A stretch of DNA of 64,000 nucleotides from Adiantum capillus-veneris (GCA_014529385.2 CM043971.1:56605709-56669708), one strand, 5' to 3'. Positions 14,192 to 27,436 are shown, counted from the stretch's first letter. Program-made: numbers and translations. Notes: a model not told the origin generated them from the letters alone.

Positions 14192-14328
14192 TAGTGTTTT
14201 TGAGTGTTTGTTGTTTTTGAAAGAGGAAGACACACACACACACACACACAGAGAACAAGAATTGGAACATGGTGCACGATAGGCTATGTTTACTTCTCAA
14301 ATTTGAGCCTGCATGCCCCGTGATCCAC

Positions 14329-14372
<44 letters not shown>
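14167..14372. repeat. GA and CA microsatellites
   Basis: (GA)n at 14167-14191, (CA)n at 14230-14250 and (GA)n at 14331-14372. The last tract directly precedes a dispersed repeat shared with 34236-34345. Confidence 0.95.
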
Positions 14373-14375
<3 letters not shown>

Positions 14376-14378
<3 letters not shown>

Positions 14379-14480
14379 TATCATCCTTGGAGGTCAAATA
14401 TGACCTATGGGACCAAATGAACATGTCACGTGGTGTGAGTGGAGGTCATAAGTGACTCTCGATGCTCAAAAATGGCTGAA
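14376..14480 (+). repeat. GA-anchored dispersed repeat, copy 1
   Basis: The sequence just after the (GA)n tract, including GGAGGTCAAATATGACCTAT and GGGACCAAA, recurs just after the (GA)n tract at 34209-34231, and similarity continues for about 100 bp (AGTGACTCT, then a GAG-x-GCAATGG-type stretch). Same order and orientation in both copies. No coding content. Confidence 0.8.
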
Positions 14481-14740
14481 ATGAGCATTGCAATAGAGAG
14501 TCCACATCGTGGTTGGGAGAGGAAGGTATGTAGTGAGAGGTCATGGCTGAATATATGGGGAAGAGGACCTAATGTGGTCAAAAGCTGAGCACTCAAGTAG
14601 TGTGTGGTACTCACTCTCTCGCACTTGACGAGGGCATAAGGTGCAAATTCGATGAGACTCCTCGCTAGTCCCCCAACGTCCTGTCTAGCAGCGTAGAGAA
14701 TGGGAGCTAAGACGAATGGAGGCAATGGTGCAGATTGCAC

Positions 14741-15757
14741 TCAATGGGATGGGCTCAAGGATGTAGGGATGGGTTCGGTTACCGCGTTCGGAGAAGAAGA
14801 GATATTTGTAGTTTGGGGCAATGTGTGTGGTGTAATGGTTGAAGCGAGAACCTCCAAATTTCTCCTAAGCCATGATACATTGGTGTTGTAAGAAGGCCTC
14901 ATTAACTTGGGAGTCGATCGACGCATACTTGACCAAGTCACATGATCCAATCTTCCAAACCATTTCTTGATGTCAAGCATCCACCCTGAACTTAGTATTT
15001 TGCCCTTGCATGTCTTTTGGACCTTTTGACTTGCTTCATATGCGATTCTAGGAAGTCGATACAAAGGGCTATGTTGTGTCTTAAGCATGTACTTCACAAC
15101 CCTTTGCATGCCCAAGACCTCAATGGGAAGCGATCCGAACTCAAAAAGTAAGAGCATGTAGGGTGTTTGTGTCTTGATTTGGACAAAGTTGGTGAGAAAA
15201 CGCTTTTGGACATTCTCAAACTCTTTCCAAGTAGACTTCCCGCTGCTACCACCCCACACCTCCACTCCATAAAGAAGCACCGGTGTCACCAATGTGTCAA
15301 AGAGGTACTTTTTGAGAGCCCAACACTTGATCTCTTCAGCATTGCACATGTTCTCAAATGCATAATAAGCCCTCTTTCCCGCTTCCAAGCGATGCATTGT
15401 GCAATCCTTCCATCTATGATTGGATGGAACCTTAAGGCCGAGGTACTTGAAGCTAATTACCACTTCAAGTTGCTCATTGTTGTATACAATGCATGGATTT
15501 TCATCATTGAGGGTCTTTACAAGCATAACCTTGGTTTTGGATCCATTCACAATCAGCCCACTATGTAGGCAAAAGCATTCCAAGACACTCATAAGCTTTT
15601 GTGCATCTTCTAAGGTATGTGCCAAGAGCACTACATCATTGGCATAAAGCAAAAGCATGATCACCACATTTACAATCTTAACCTCTTCTTGTTTCATAAA
15701 ATCAAGAACCATGCATTCCAATTCATCAATGCGTAGCCCAAAGAGGGTTGGGGAAAG
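14741..15757 (-). pseudogene. LINE (non-LTR) reverse transcriptase, 5'-truncated
   Basis: The minus-strand open frame runs from about 15757 and begins LFGLRIDELE. It has LLYANDVVLLA as the polymerase active-site box (normally YADD; the first Asp is Asn), then VNGSKTKVM and FKYLGLKV, which are the thumb motifs of plant L1-type RTs. PVLLYGVEVWGG and the C-terminal region follow. The endonuclease and N-terminal RT are absent; similarity stops sharply at about 15757, where a tandem repeat begins. 5' truncation is typical of LINE insertion. The Asp-to-Asn change would abolish activity. Confidence 0.9.
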
Positions 15758-15775
15758 TAACCGACAAGTCAGAAA

Positions 15776-16175
15776 GTGGAGTCGGCACTGGGCAACTAGG
15801 AAGCTTGGGGATTGCCCAACGCTCTCTATCGCTTGGTGTTGACCTTGGTATAACTGACAATGGAGACCCTTTTGGTGATGTGATTACAATTCATGCAGTA
15901 GAGTCAATACTAGGCGAATAGGAGGCTTGGGGACTTCCCAACGCTCCATGTCGCTTGGTGTTGACCTTGGGGTTAAAGACATTACAAGAGGTAGTAGAGT
16001 CAATACTAGGCAAATAGGAGTCTTGGGGACTACCCAATGCCACCTATCGCTTGATGTTGACCTTGGTGACGAAGACATAATATGAGACAGTGAAGTCAAC
16101 ATCGGGCGACTAGCAGGCTTGGGGACTACCCGACGCCACCTATCGCTTGGTGTTGACCTTGGCGAATAGGCGTCG
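15776..16175 (+). repeat. 96-bp minisatellite, four units
   Basis: Four direct copies contain GCTTGGGGA-x-T/C-x-CCCAACGC followed by ATCGCTTGGTGTTGACCTTGG; the anchors are at 15804, 15926, 16022 and 16118. Spacing is 122, 96 and 96 bp. Units differ at several sites, so the array is not recent. It lies exactly between the LINE truncation point and the inverted dispersed repeat. Confidence 0.9.
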
Positions 16176-16204
16176 GCACATCCATGGACATTACATTGTT
16201 TGAG

Positions 16205-16525
16205 TCATGGGTCGGGCTTGTCAATCCAATAGGAAAATGGTAAGATTGATCGCCGATGAGAGGTGCACTCTAACTGGAACATTCAAGGGTTAGTTGGCTA
16301 AGCATGGGTGCCCAAATGTGAATGAGAAAGCCCATATAAAAGTCAATCTAAACCTAAAAATATGGTATTCTCTCATTTGTGCAAATGAAGAGTGCTCTTG
16401 CTCCATCTCCATCTTCTTCTTCTTCTCCTTCTGTGTGTGTGTATGCGTGAGAGAGAGAGAGAGAGAGAGAGTGATCGAGCATTACAAAGTGCTCTTGCTC
16501 CATCTCCATTTACTTCTTCTTCTCC

Positions 16526-16588
<63 letters not shown>

Positions 16589-16600
16589 GGGGGGGGGGGG

Positions 16601-16637
<37 letters not shown>

Positions 16638-16882
16638 TGTGTGTGTGTGTGTGATTGAGCATTACGAAGGCTGGCAACGACGATGAGGCGGTTGAGTGCA
16701 GCATGGCAGTAGCTCCCTCTTTTTTGCTGCAAGGAATCCTCCACAAAGGCGAGCGTAGGACAGTGAGTGACACACCCTTGCTCTCTTGAGCTTGCTAGAT
16801 TAGTCTGGTTGTGTCCTTGCAATCATTTCTGGCTCGCACATAGTGTATGGCAAGTCCCTTGCATTGACACGTGCGACAGACG
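16205..16882 (-). repeat. Dispersed repeat, copy 2 (inverse of 635-1145)
   Basis: This is the reverse complement of the 635-1145 block. It is enlarged by simple repeats: GA 16449-16471, GT 16527-16578, poly-G 16588-16602, GA 16603-16635 and GT 16636-16652. The non-repetitive flanks align well with copy 1, so length differences come mostly from the microsatellite core. Confidence 0.78.
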
Positions 16883-18916
16883 CCCAGGGGATTCACTCTA
16901 TATGCAAAATGGGATGCCATCTGTGAGAGGATAACTTTGATAAAACCCCTATATACAACTAATATTAGGAAATATGCCCCCCCTTTCTTCACTTATACGA
17001 CAATCAATGAAGGAAACTATCATACCCCTATCTTACATATAAATTTTAGGTCTCACATGATCTAGCTGAGTAAAACTAGTCAAAGAGTGTGTAGCATAGT
17101 GACTGACAACATACTAAGGAACCGACTTGGGTGTATCCTCAATGTGTCTTGCTTTGAATTTCAAATTATGTGCCTAGTCAGCATGCACTCTGGATACTCG
17201 TCCAATTTTGACCCATCCAAAGCTAGTGTAAATCATCCCTTGACCTGCTTCAAATCATCCCTTATCTATGACCGGCTGATGCAAAATTTGATGTGTGACC
17301 TTATAAAACCCTTCCCCAAACTTATCCAAGTTCTAGTGCACAGCGATGACCAATCATTACAACTAACCAAACGAAGTTTGTTTTTCCACAGCTTCACACT
17401 TCAGTAAACCACATCAATTTTCCATATAAGAGTGAACCACAACTGGCCATACACATCAACCAAATTACCACAGAGCACATGTTTCTCCAATAGGTCTTGA
17501 GTACCATGCATCCCAATGTGTTCACTAACAAATTTAAACATAAAGCATGTTCATAGCTTGCAAATGGTGTGCTTCAAAAAGCAACAAATTTCTTTTGTTC
17601 ACAGTCAAAAGAAACCACATGTAAAGTTGAACACTCTTGAACAATATATTTTATTTGCTCAAATAGATTACATGTATAGTCAAAAGTTAATTAAGGGCCA
17701 TTTGTGCTTTGTTGAGGGTGACAGATTTGGCATAAACATCACATCATGTTTTTCCAACAACAATCGACGATACAAACAATCTCATTAAGAATTCTCACAC
17801 CCACACTAGTGTAATGCACGATGCAAGCTTCAAGTTACATGATCAGATGTGGTACAAGAAACCCAAACCCTTCCTTGCCATATGCATGCTCACAACATCT
17901 TGCTAGTAACATACTCCAAAATAAAATAAAATGTCAATGCACAAAGCCACAAGCCTTAAACAAAATGTTGGTGCACAAAGCCACAAACCAATGGTCATAT
18001 CCTTTTATCAACTCGCTTAAAGACACCAAGTCCAATGTGAGATCCATGTTGGAGAAATATTTTTATCAGCACACTCAGAGAGACAACATTCAAATGCCAA
18101 CTAGTGAGCATTGTCCATTGGCAAGTGCAAAAAATAGACAACTATTAAAAAATCTTTAGACCACATTGATCATATGATAGCATTGAATCATCTTTTTCAC
18201 AAACATACATAACAATGACACAATCTCAAAAAGGACAATGAAAAATCAATAAATATGAGTAACTAATCCACATAAATTCTTCTTCTTTAAACGTCATGGA
18301 TGCTCTAAAAAATATTAGTCTCATCAATTATAAGTAGAGATCTGCTAAGGTAGTATGATATAAAACAATTGGAAAAATACAAAGATAATTTGTAGCTAAA
18401 ATGTGTGGGCTTGTACCATATTGAAGCTCTCCATAAAATACAAGTCACATTATAAAATACTTTAACATGAGTAACTAACCCACTTTATAAAGTAGATGTA
18501 TCAAATGGCATCTTTCATTGAATGCCATGGAGGTTCTACATAACAAAATGTTTTGTCATTATAAGTAGAGGTCTTTTGAGGAAGTATGATATAATCCATC
18601 AGCAAAACGCAACAAAACTTTGTAGCCAAAACTCTTGCACCTGCACCATATTGAAATTCACCATAAGATGAAAACTGATGTTAATTAAGAAGCTAAAGTT
18701 TATAAGCTTTAGAATTTACAAAAGGGTATAATTATGAAAAGGAAATGAAGAAAAAACATATACCTCAAAAATCAAACTTGTATATTATCCATCCCCATTC
18801 ATCCTACAAAAAAAACTCAAGCATGTCACGATGACTTTGAGCATATAATAAAATTTAACTAAAAATAGCCATCCACACAAGATCAAATTACCTTTCACAT
18901 TCTTCAAATAATCAGG
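16883..18916. other. AT-rich DNA without a recognisable gene; one tandem duplication
   Basis: No family is recognised. Two related blocks lie in direct orientation at about 18258-18445 and 18467-18670, sharing ATGAGTAACTAA, ATAAGTAGAG, TAGTATGATATAA and TTGTAGC, and represent an old ~210-bp duplication. Confidence 0.5.
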
Positions 18917-21900
18917 TCAGACCTTATAATCATTAGCATCAAGCACATATTTTTTTGTTGTGGCGTCGTAATCCAAGTGCGCTTTAGCAATTATGGAATC
19001 CAAAGATACCGCTTGATTGTCCACTAAATCATATGTGTAGCTTCTTCTACCCTTGGCCACTTGATACCATGATAGATGAACCTCCACATTAGGAGGACGA
19101 TCTAGAAGATCAAAAGGACCATGAGTCTCTTTGAAACTACCTCCTAGCTTCCTTCTCATGCTCATGACTCTTCCCAAGTACCATGTCCCTTTGCTTACTC
19201 CTTCACTAGTACTTGCAAATCGGCCACGATTTTTCTCCTTTGCACTATCTTCCATTGTTGTCTTCTCAAACAAAACAGCACAATCTGAGCCGATTACAAG
19301 ACATGTGTGTATCTAAATTGAGTCTTCTTTTCCAACGAGAAAAGAACTTCTATTCTGAGGCACCCTTGTGAACCTATCCTTTGACAATGTAGGATTCACA
19401 TTTAGATGGCTTACAAGAGTGCTTTTGCATATGGTCTTTGAATCAATCAAAACAAGAGATGAAATTTCTTTCACTCCACTCTCCTCTTCATCAATAAGAC
19501 AATCCAATGTATGGCAGAGTTCACTTTCAGCCATGATTCTCATCCTTGGTATGCCCATCAACTTGAGTGGATGATTCCTCTTCATTGTCATTATCAACGT
19601 TAGCAGCACTAAGAAGATAGGAGAGATCACACTCTGTCCATGCATCATTACACCAATTTTATGTTGCATACCTAGTGTTGAACACAACATCTTCGCTTCC
19701 GATAAAGCCTCTTTTAGATTGCTAATCATATGTTTATCACTCTACACACTGCTATAATCACCGATTAGCTAATGAAACACCTGCTAAATGATTCATCTGA
19801 AACCAAATATTCTCTTGCTTTGCATGAGTCATAGGAAAAACAAGAGATGATCCTGCTTGCATTTCAGCAATCCTATTTAGAGCACCTGTGCTACTCGCAA
19901 CAAATCATAACCATCATAGCATCTCTCATTTCTTATCATGCGTCCCACCTTGCTGAAGAAGTTTTCACAAGAATTAGAACCTGTGGAAGAAAGAGGAACA
20001 TGCAAGTGGCCATACTTATCCCTGAAAGCCTTTATCAATAGGATGACGAAATGGCAAGACAACTAAATGTATAAAAAGGTTTCTCTGCTTATAAAATTCT
20101 GCTTCAAAGAGTATGCTTCATGATTCATAATCCACATGCACCATAGTCTAATCACAATGGAAGATTATATAAGTATTTAAGCATGAGAGTTACTCCTTGA
20201 TACTATTTAAAGCTCTAACATGTGACAATACAAAGGTACAAAATAAGATTGATGATGTAGGTACCTAAAAAAGAAAGACACCCTCCCAGCTGCTTTGACC
20301 CGATCAAATAAGTTGAGAGAAGGAGATAAAAAGATTCAATGTATGATGAGACTATTGATAGGTACATCTCCCTAGCAAGTGTTCGCTCTTGACGTATAGT
20401 GGATTGGGTCTGCAACAAGCTTAAGAAATTTTGACATTGCGGCTTGCTATTCTTTGTATGGACCTCCAATTTTGACAATCTTTTCTTTCAATGTCACCTT
20501 GTTGAAGACCATGCTCCTCAACCTTGAAAGTTTGATATACAAAAGCTACATGATTTAAAGTAGCCAAGTCTTGGCCAAGGACTAATCTTCTAGATGTATT
20601 ATCAAGAGGATTAATCAATTTCTTTCCATTGGTAATGAAATTTAAATCATCCAAACCAAAAATAGACCCATCAATCTCAACGAAAGCTGTGAAAGGCCAA
20701 GGTTGCCATGACATTGAGAATCTATTGCCTAGAGATGATGTATAATCCTCTAGCATAAGCTTCCTTTGCCTCGAGTCTCCATCAGAAGCATGGCCAATTA
20801 AGGGACCCACAATGCTTCTCACAAATTTATTCCAATAGAGGGAGATTCCCATCCATTGCTCTCTAATAAACAAGTTGTTGCATGTCAATTGAACTAAAAC
20901 AAACAACTTTGGCAAGCAATCAATCAAGGGATTTTCTATGAAGACTCTTGCATAATGTGCAATCACTTTATTTTGAAAAGAGTCAATAATCAGTTGTAAC
21001 CCTCCTCGCCATTTCCAACAAGTACCACAAAGTTTGGATTGCAAAAATGGTTTTTCTTTTTGCCACAAAATCCGAGTAGATGATCATCCCATGCTACCCA
21101 ATGAATCATTCTTTTGACAACGGTTTCATCTTCAGCAATAATTACTGGCACATTTCCCATACAAAGTCCATTTTTTTCATGTGAGAAGTGTAAGTTTCAA
21201 TCAAATGCTTGAATATATCCTCTCTTAGGCCTCTTCATAAGAAAGAGCTTTTCAAGTAGCCCACATGGCGGTTGACAAATTTGGACCTTCAAGATTCAAG
21301 GAAATAAAATTATGCAATCGAGTACCTCCCTAAATCTTTATAGCCTCAAAGAGATTCTTTGTTGTTTTTGAGTATCGCTTTCCTGCATTTTCTCTTGCTA
21401 TGTTTTAAGAAATATCCACAAGAAAGTTCCATAATGCCTCTTTCCCTTCAAAAAGGCCATACTTATGAGCATTGACTATGTCATGGCAAAACTTCTTCAC
21501 ATCTCCTCCTTTCATTGCTTCAAGTGTGCTTTCTTGAAGACTTAGAACCTTGACACTTAAGGCTGCAACTCCTTTTCTGGTGAACCAAACCTGCCTTTTA
21601 AGTTTCCTAACCATCTTTCCCTTGGCTCTTACAATCTGTAAAATTTCTGAGTGGGTCATGAAATCCAATCTTCTTCCATCAACGGACCACGAGAGCCTCT
21701 ATTTTCCATTGCTTTGTCTTATCAAAACAAACGCATGCGAAAGTCTTGCTCTTTGGAGATTGTAGTGCAGTTTGTACATTGAAAGTTTTCAAAGGGAACC
21801 CCATCAGGATTTACTCGTTTGCAATCTTTACGACGAAATGTCCCTCGGATACAAAAAATGTGGCCATCGTAGTTGGCTCGCAATCCCAACAACCACCTCC

Positions 21901-23008
21901 TTTGTAGTCATCCAAAAAGATTTCAAATCAAAACATCTTGTCTTCAACCTTATAAGTGTCTTGCCAAAATCCCCAACAAAGAGTGGGTAGCAAATAATTT
22001 TCTGTATATTGTGCATAGATGCATTAAGTATACAATCTTCCTCCTTTATTCAAACATGAAAATGATTATATAAAGATAGATACATAATGCATTTTGTGAC
22101 GCATTTGTGTTAGTGTCATTGCAAGGCTCTACAATAAGATTAAAAAATACACTTGAAATGTTAAACACACTAATCATTTTTCATGTTTAAAAAAAAAGCT
22201 TTTCTACTCACCTAGATTAGTGTTGCATTCGAAGAAACCATGTAAGTTCCTTTGTCTCTTATCTTCAACCGGCACTTTGCTTGGACGTCCCACCTTTGCT
22301 ATCTTTTCATCAATGTCTCCATTAGCCGCTTTGATATGAAGCTTGGACTTCACATGTTCAATCATGCATTAGCCAATCGATCCGGTCTTTGGAAACAAAG
22401 GTATCCATTTCTTGTCCAAACTACATGCCACAAATATTTTTGACAAATTCTCATACTCTCCAAGAGTGTCAAGAACAACACTAAAGATGGTAGAATTGTC
22501 CGTTTCAAAGCTGGAAACTTCAAGCAAGGCTTCATCCACCTTCGCCTTATTTTTGGACTTCATGTCCACTTTTGAGAGCTCCTTTATTGTCGTGCTTCTG
22601 CTTTCTTCTTTTGCCCACTCCAAGGTGGCGCCGATGATCCATTGTGTTGATGTGTGAGTGCAGAAAGTTAGAAATTGTATCATGCCCTCCTTGCCTGTAT
22701 GGATTTTCACATTCAACACACCAAAGTCGGAACATAGCTTTCCCATACTTATCTTTTGACATCAACTCAAATCTATCATGACACTCCATAGAATTAAGTT
22801 TCTCTTTAGCAACCTTGACATCTACTTCCCACTTTCTAACCTCCTTTGCAGATTCTAAAGTGCTCTTTAGCATCTTGTGTAAGGTGATAGCCACATCTTC
22901 ACACATAGGAATGTCATCATTACCAACACTAGGTAGTTGGTAATGTATATGAGGATCATTGCTAGAGCTCAAGGTAGGTGGATCATTGCTTAAACCCATG
23001 GAATCCAC
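18917..23008 (-). pseudogene. Multi-exon transposase-like gene remnant, unidentified family
   Basis: Minus-strand coding-like segments read in order. 23008-22369 has acidic and helical parts and a Cys/His box, WCVECENPYRQGGHDTISNF, ending HSHI. 21668-21405 is basic and helical. About 21180-21060 contains MGNVPVIIAEDETVVKRM, then HLLGFCG. 21068-20421 contains IGHASDGDSRQRKLMLEDY. About 19960-19877 contains SNSCENFFSKVGRMIRNER. 19729-18917 has further segments. An acidic AEDET-type motif followed by a hydrophobic strand and GF, plus a late CENFF segment, suggests an RNase H-fold transposase, but I cannot assign a superfamily. Stops and frameshifts make it a relic. Confidence 0.5.
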
Positions 23009-23423
23009 TTGTGGACGCTTGCATGTATTACTTTCTGTTTTTCATGAATTGTCACCTCCTCCACTTCAACTTCCCACCTCTCCTCTTTTGATAGTGCTAA
23101 AGGAAGCATTTTGGACCCTCACAAAAACACAAAGTCATCAAGGAATATCTTGTCACGAGAAATTTTTGCTCTCAAGTATTTGTAAGTACCTCCGAACTTT
23201 AGAAGAACAAAACCTAAAGTTGTGTCTTGGTCTAAACTACCCTCATTCAAATGCACGACAATCTCCTTTCTTGCCATGGATAGCTCAAATTATCCTGGAG
23301 TATATATATCTAAATAAACAAAACAAAACAAAAATATAAAGGAGTACTCATTTTAAAAAATTGTAGTACCTTTTTACAAAAGTTCAAGCGCACCCTAAAA
23401 ACCTAAACATTCACTACTGCATG

Positions 23424-23457
<34 letters not shown>

Positions 23458-25879
23458 TTAAACGTGAAACAGTGAAACTTCTCTTCCATGTGTATCCCAA
23501 CCACACAGCATAGTGATATCGTCTGATCTCATTTTCCACTGATACATTGTTAATCTGTTGACTAATGATATATATTGCATCCCTAGTTCAATGTTTCCTA
23601 CTCGGTTCATTAGGAAGAGAATGTGGTCAAGGAGGGCCTTTTTATTTGGCACTTTAAGGGAGTCAAACCTCTATTATTAAGAAAGCAATCAAAGGACAGT
23701 TTTTGATTTCAAACAGGCAAACGGCTACTTTATTTGAATTCAAATTCTACTTCCAAAATGAAAGTCAAAATCTAGCGGACAAAATCATATCGTGTAACAT
23801 ACCTATGGAAAGAGCTCAATGTGTAGATTACGGATTTATACTCTCTGCTCAAATCAGAGATAGTATGTAGAAGTTATGGAAGACCAAAAATCAAAATGTT
23901 ATTCCCCCCTTTTTGGAAAAAAAGTGCATCCTTTGACCACTCTTACCCCTCTTACACACCCACCATTCTTGCATACATGTCATGAACCTATTTGTCAAAA
24001 TTCTTATCACCTCCATAATCTCATGGCAAATAAAGAGGCCCTCCTAGACCCCATCCTTTTCCTAATGTGTAACTTACCTGAGATGATTTTGATACTTAGC
24101 TAGATTACCTTTGTGCAAGTTGTCTCCAACTTAATATAGCTTTGATTATTTAAGGTATACCTAAAATGTTTTTTGTTATACCTAAAATGGTATTCCCTAC
24201 TGGATTTGTAATTCACCTAAAGATAACCTTGGATATTTAGCTGAATTAGTTTGGTCAATATGTAGTTGGAGTACCTTTTCCTCAAAACTTAATATAGCTA
24301 TTGGTATTGAGTGCCTACCTTACTCTTTCACTTGGCTTTCCCATAGTGGATAGCTACTGGGCAAAGTGGGTGTCCTTGTTAAAATTAGCACATGTAGTAC
24401 ATGTGATTCTACAACATCTAGATTCTACATGTGATTTTGGTATCGTCTGGGACTCTACATGAAAAACTACATATGGGTTTTTTGGCTCTTATTGTCTACT
24501 TGGTTAATTTTCATAAGCACCATATAAAGCTACACATCTGGGACTCTACATGAAAAAATACTTACGGGTTCTGTGACTCTTATTGTCTACTTGGTTTTCA
24601 TAAAAACATTCACACTATGCATAAAAGAGACATTTTTGAACTCAATACTACAACAGGAAATTTTTTAGTTTTTTTGGATCTCTAAATTAATGCCGGGTTG
24701 TCATAAGGAGGATTGCAGTTCTGGCTACTTCTGGGATCTAAGTACTGATCTTTTTCTGGCACATCACAAAAATGACATGCTTGTGTATTTATATGCTTGT
24801 GTACCTTATGTAAATACTTTTTTAACAAAAATTCAAGCGCACCCTAAAACCTATGTATATAATTTTGACGTGGAAGAGAACTCTTTTATTTACATTAGTG
24901 GATGTTGAAACTAAAAAGAAACTCAAAGATTTCATATCATTAGTAGGCATCCTGTAGATCCACATGGCAATAGATCCCTTCATCTTGTTTTGTATGACTT
25001 ATGGACGTGAGGGAGAGTGCTAGGAAGCCTTATTCGCAAGTGCGCTCTCAATTTGAACCAAGGATTCATAAGAGACCTAGACAAATGAGTTCATTCCAAG
25101 CCACCAATTTTTTTTTTCTTAGGTTTTAACAGCTTGGTTATGATGTTTTCAACCTACCTATCAAGTCTCACTTGATTTGGATATGATTTGACCAACAAAC
25201 GATCATTTTCTCTATTTTAGTAACAAACCTAGAAAAAATGTTAATTTCTTCAAAAAAAATTATCTTTCTTATACAAGGAATTATGGAAAAATTACAAAAG
25301 AGGCCAAAGAAGTACCGAATGAATGTTTGTCGGAAAAAAATGAAGCAAACAAATAGCATGCTTTCTACTTGAGGAACCATGAGCATTTTTTTCACTTGTA
25401 TTATTTACAGTCTTATTGATGGACAGTCTACTATTTTTGGATGTTAATTTTTTCTAGAAATTCAAACTTCAAACCCACTTCATGCTTCAAGACAAATTAA
25501 TAAACAAGAAAGCAAAAAAATAAATCTTTGTAACTAAGGGTGCAAACTAGCTAGAACAAACATGGGTAACATCCTTTCATTTTGTCGCATGTACAATCCA
25601 AGAGCAAATCAACTACCACAAAGACTACTTGTTAAAATCTTGAAAGCTATGAAAACTTTAAAGATGAAGCCAAATCCTGAGTGAGGAACGAGCCCTCTCC
25701 TTTTATGTTGCTAACATTTTGCAAGAAGCTATCAACGTTTTGATGGTCGAGAACAAGTACCTACATAACCAAACAAACATGATTCTATTACCTCGTATAC
25801 AGCAAATTCTTCTCAAATTGCATAAACTTCATCTTAAGTAACATCTACAAACACAACAACAATTGCAGCAACCTTCGAC
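23009..25879. other. AT-rich DNA; CA microsatellite and small repeats, no gene
   Basis: (CA)n at 23429-23456. A ~46-bp inverted pair lies at about 23600-23645 and 24022-24068 (GGCCCTCCT core). Two old direct duplications are visible near 24090-24300 and 24449-24600 (GGGACTCTACATGAAAAA and CTTATTGTCTACTTGGTT each twice). No coding family is recognised. Confidence 0.5.
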
Positions 25880-25990
25880 TTATATAGGTCGTGCTATTTC
25901 CGTGGAAGGTAAGAGCCAAGCAGCATTGAGGCCTATGATGCAGGCAATGTCAAGGAAAGGAGTCCTACTAGTTTTGAAAGAAGCTTCAAA

Positions 25991-26482
25991 GTGAGCACAA
26001 CACATAGCAAACAATCAATGGAACATAACGCGACATCAAAGGAGGCCTCTCCCACTTTCAAGATCACAAGGCAACAACTACATAAGGATAAGGAAGAGCT
26101 AGTGAGCCTAGAGACGATGTGGAGAAGGGGGATGTTTGATACTAGGATACTTGAAGAGAATCTTCCCATTATGGTTGATGAGAGCCAAGGACAATTTGAG
26201 AGTGTTGCTATTGCTTTCTCCAAGATCCTACAGACAGACGATGCCCTTAGTTCTATGGGTGCCGATGGGGTTCAATTTCTTATTGCATGTATCATCGAGA
26301 GCTATGTTGCTCTTGCGTATTGGGAGGCATTGGAATTGTGGCTACATGAGCTACAAACTTTGCGAGTTCAGCATGCAAGTAAGGCTTATGCAGGGGCTTT
26401 GACAACAGTTGGACATGACAATTCTATACATTCATTTGATGCTTCCTCATATTGTCCTCAACCTCCTCCTACTCAACCATAG
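25991..26482 (+). pseudogene. Probable SMG1 kinase fragment
   Basis: The 163-codon open segment contains DALSSMGADGVQFLIACIIE, then SYVALAYWEALELWLHELQ, and then a TLRVQHASKAYAGALTTVGH stretch with NSIH. This resembles the N-terminal helical-repeat part of plant SMG1, the PIKK that phosphorylates UPF1 in nonsense-mediated decay, where I recall a conserved LR-x-KHAG-x-SYSGALTTAG stretch. Only this segment is present and it ends at a stop in a Pro-rich tail, so it is a gene fragment, perhaps captured or retro-copied. Identification is from memory of the family, not a search. Confidence 0.5.
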
Positions 26483-26872
26483 AAGTTGCCACCCCCGGTT
26501 GGGCTACACTCCGCACTCACGCTCGGTTCTCGTGAATCCTGCCAAGCGCCTACTCTTTGCACTGTCTCTAGTGCGCCCAGGGCCCGTGGCCTCCAAATCT
26601 GACTCAGCCCTCTTCAAGAAATCATAGGTGTGGCAATTTACTACACACGCACAATCCCTTCCTATGATCACAAAAGCCAATGCACAAAGAAACTGTTCCA
26701 TGAAACTTAAAACCCTATGTCGATAAATATTGAATAGATCAGGTTCATGTGGTTGATACCCTTTTGAAGAGCTAAGGTCTACATCATCTCAATCCCTCCT
26801 GTAGTCTACTGCCCATGGAGCTAATGCCAACATCAACATGAATCCACTCATCCATTTCTGCCTGAAGAAGGG

Positions 26873-26930
<58 letters not shown>

Positions 26931-27000
26931 TCGCCTCATCATGTAGGCCCTTGCACTGGTTGAGAGAGACAATACTAGCTGAGGTATGTCACCTATCAGC
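26483..27000. repeat. GA microsatellite in non-coding DNA
   Basis: (GA)n at 26876-26928. The rest of the interval shows no recognisable gene. Confidence 0.7.
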
Positions 27001-27235
27001 TCACGAGTGTGTGCTCAAGAAACAAATTCTGTTCAAGCCTCTTAAGCTAGATAGAGAGTTAAGGGAGGATGGAATAGCACCGCTAATGTTGTTCAAATGC
27101 AAATTGAACTTACGCAGGGCAAGAATTTGGTTGGCTTGTGCAAACAACACACCACCAAGCCCTTTTGCAACAAGCCGGACAATCACGGATTGAGATAAAT
27201 GACAAGCTGCCCCCCTTGTCGTTTGTCCGCGTGGA
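27001..27235 (-). pseudogene. Possible leucine-rich-repeat fragment; inverted copy of array unit start
   Basis: Minus-strand residues read FNLHLNNISGAIPSSLNSL then SSLRGLN, matching the plant LRR consensus L-x-x-NN-x-SG-x-IP of receptor-like proteins; only about one and a half repeats remain. The adjacent part (about 27150-27232) is a diverged inverted copy of the start of the 766-bp unit (27449-27530): GGACAAA, CAGCTTGTCATTTATC and CAATCCG correspond. The LRR call rests on a short match and could be chance. Confidence 0.4.
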
Positions 27236-27403
27236 CCTTTTGAGAGAGAGAGAGAAGGAAGAAAGCGAGCAAGCATCCAGGGGGGTTTCCATTGCAATAG
27301 AACCACTTTGAATGGAAAGCTCCTTCAGGGTGCACGATGTGCGCTCTCACTCGCCTCGCTCATCGCCCTGCTCCCTGCACGCCTGGCTTTGCTCTGCGTG
27401 TGA

Positions 27404-27436
<33 letters not shown>
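27404..27436. repeat. Poly-G tract
   Basis: About 31 uninterrupted G residues immediately left of the 766-bp tandem array. It may be length-variable and is prone to sequencing error. Confidence 0.95.

Noticed and set aside
16294-16822. Plus- and minus-strand frames crossing 16.3-16.8 kb
   Set aside because: Similarity to 530-982 comes from the shared non-coding dispersed repeat; coding potential is not supported.
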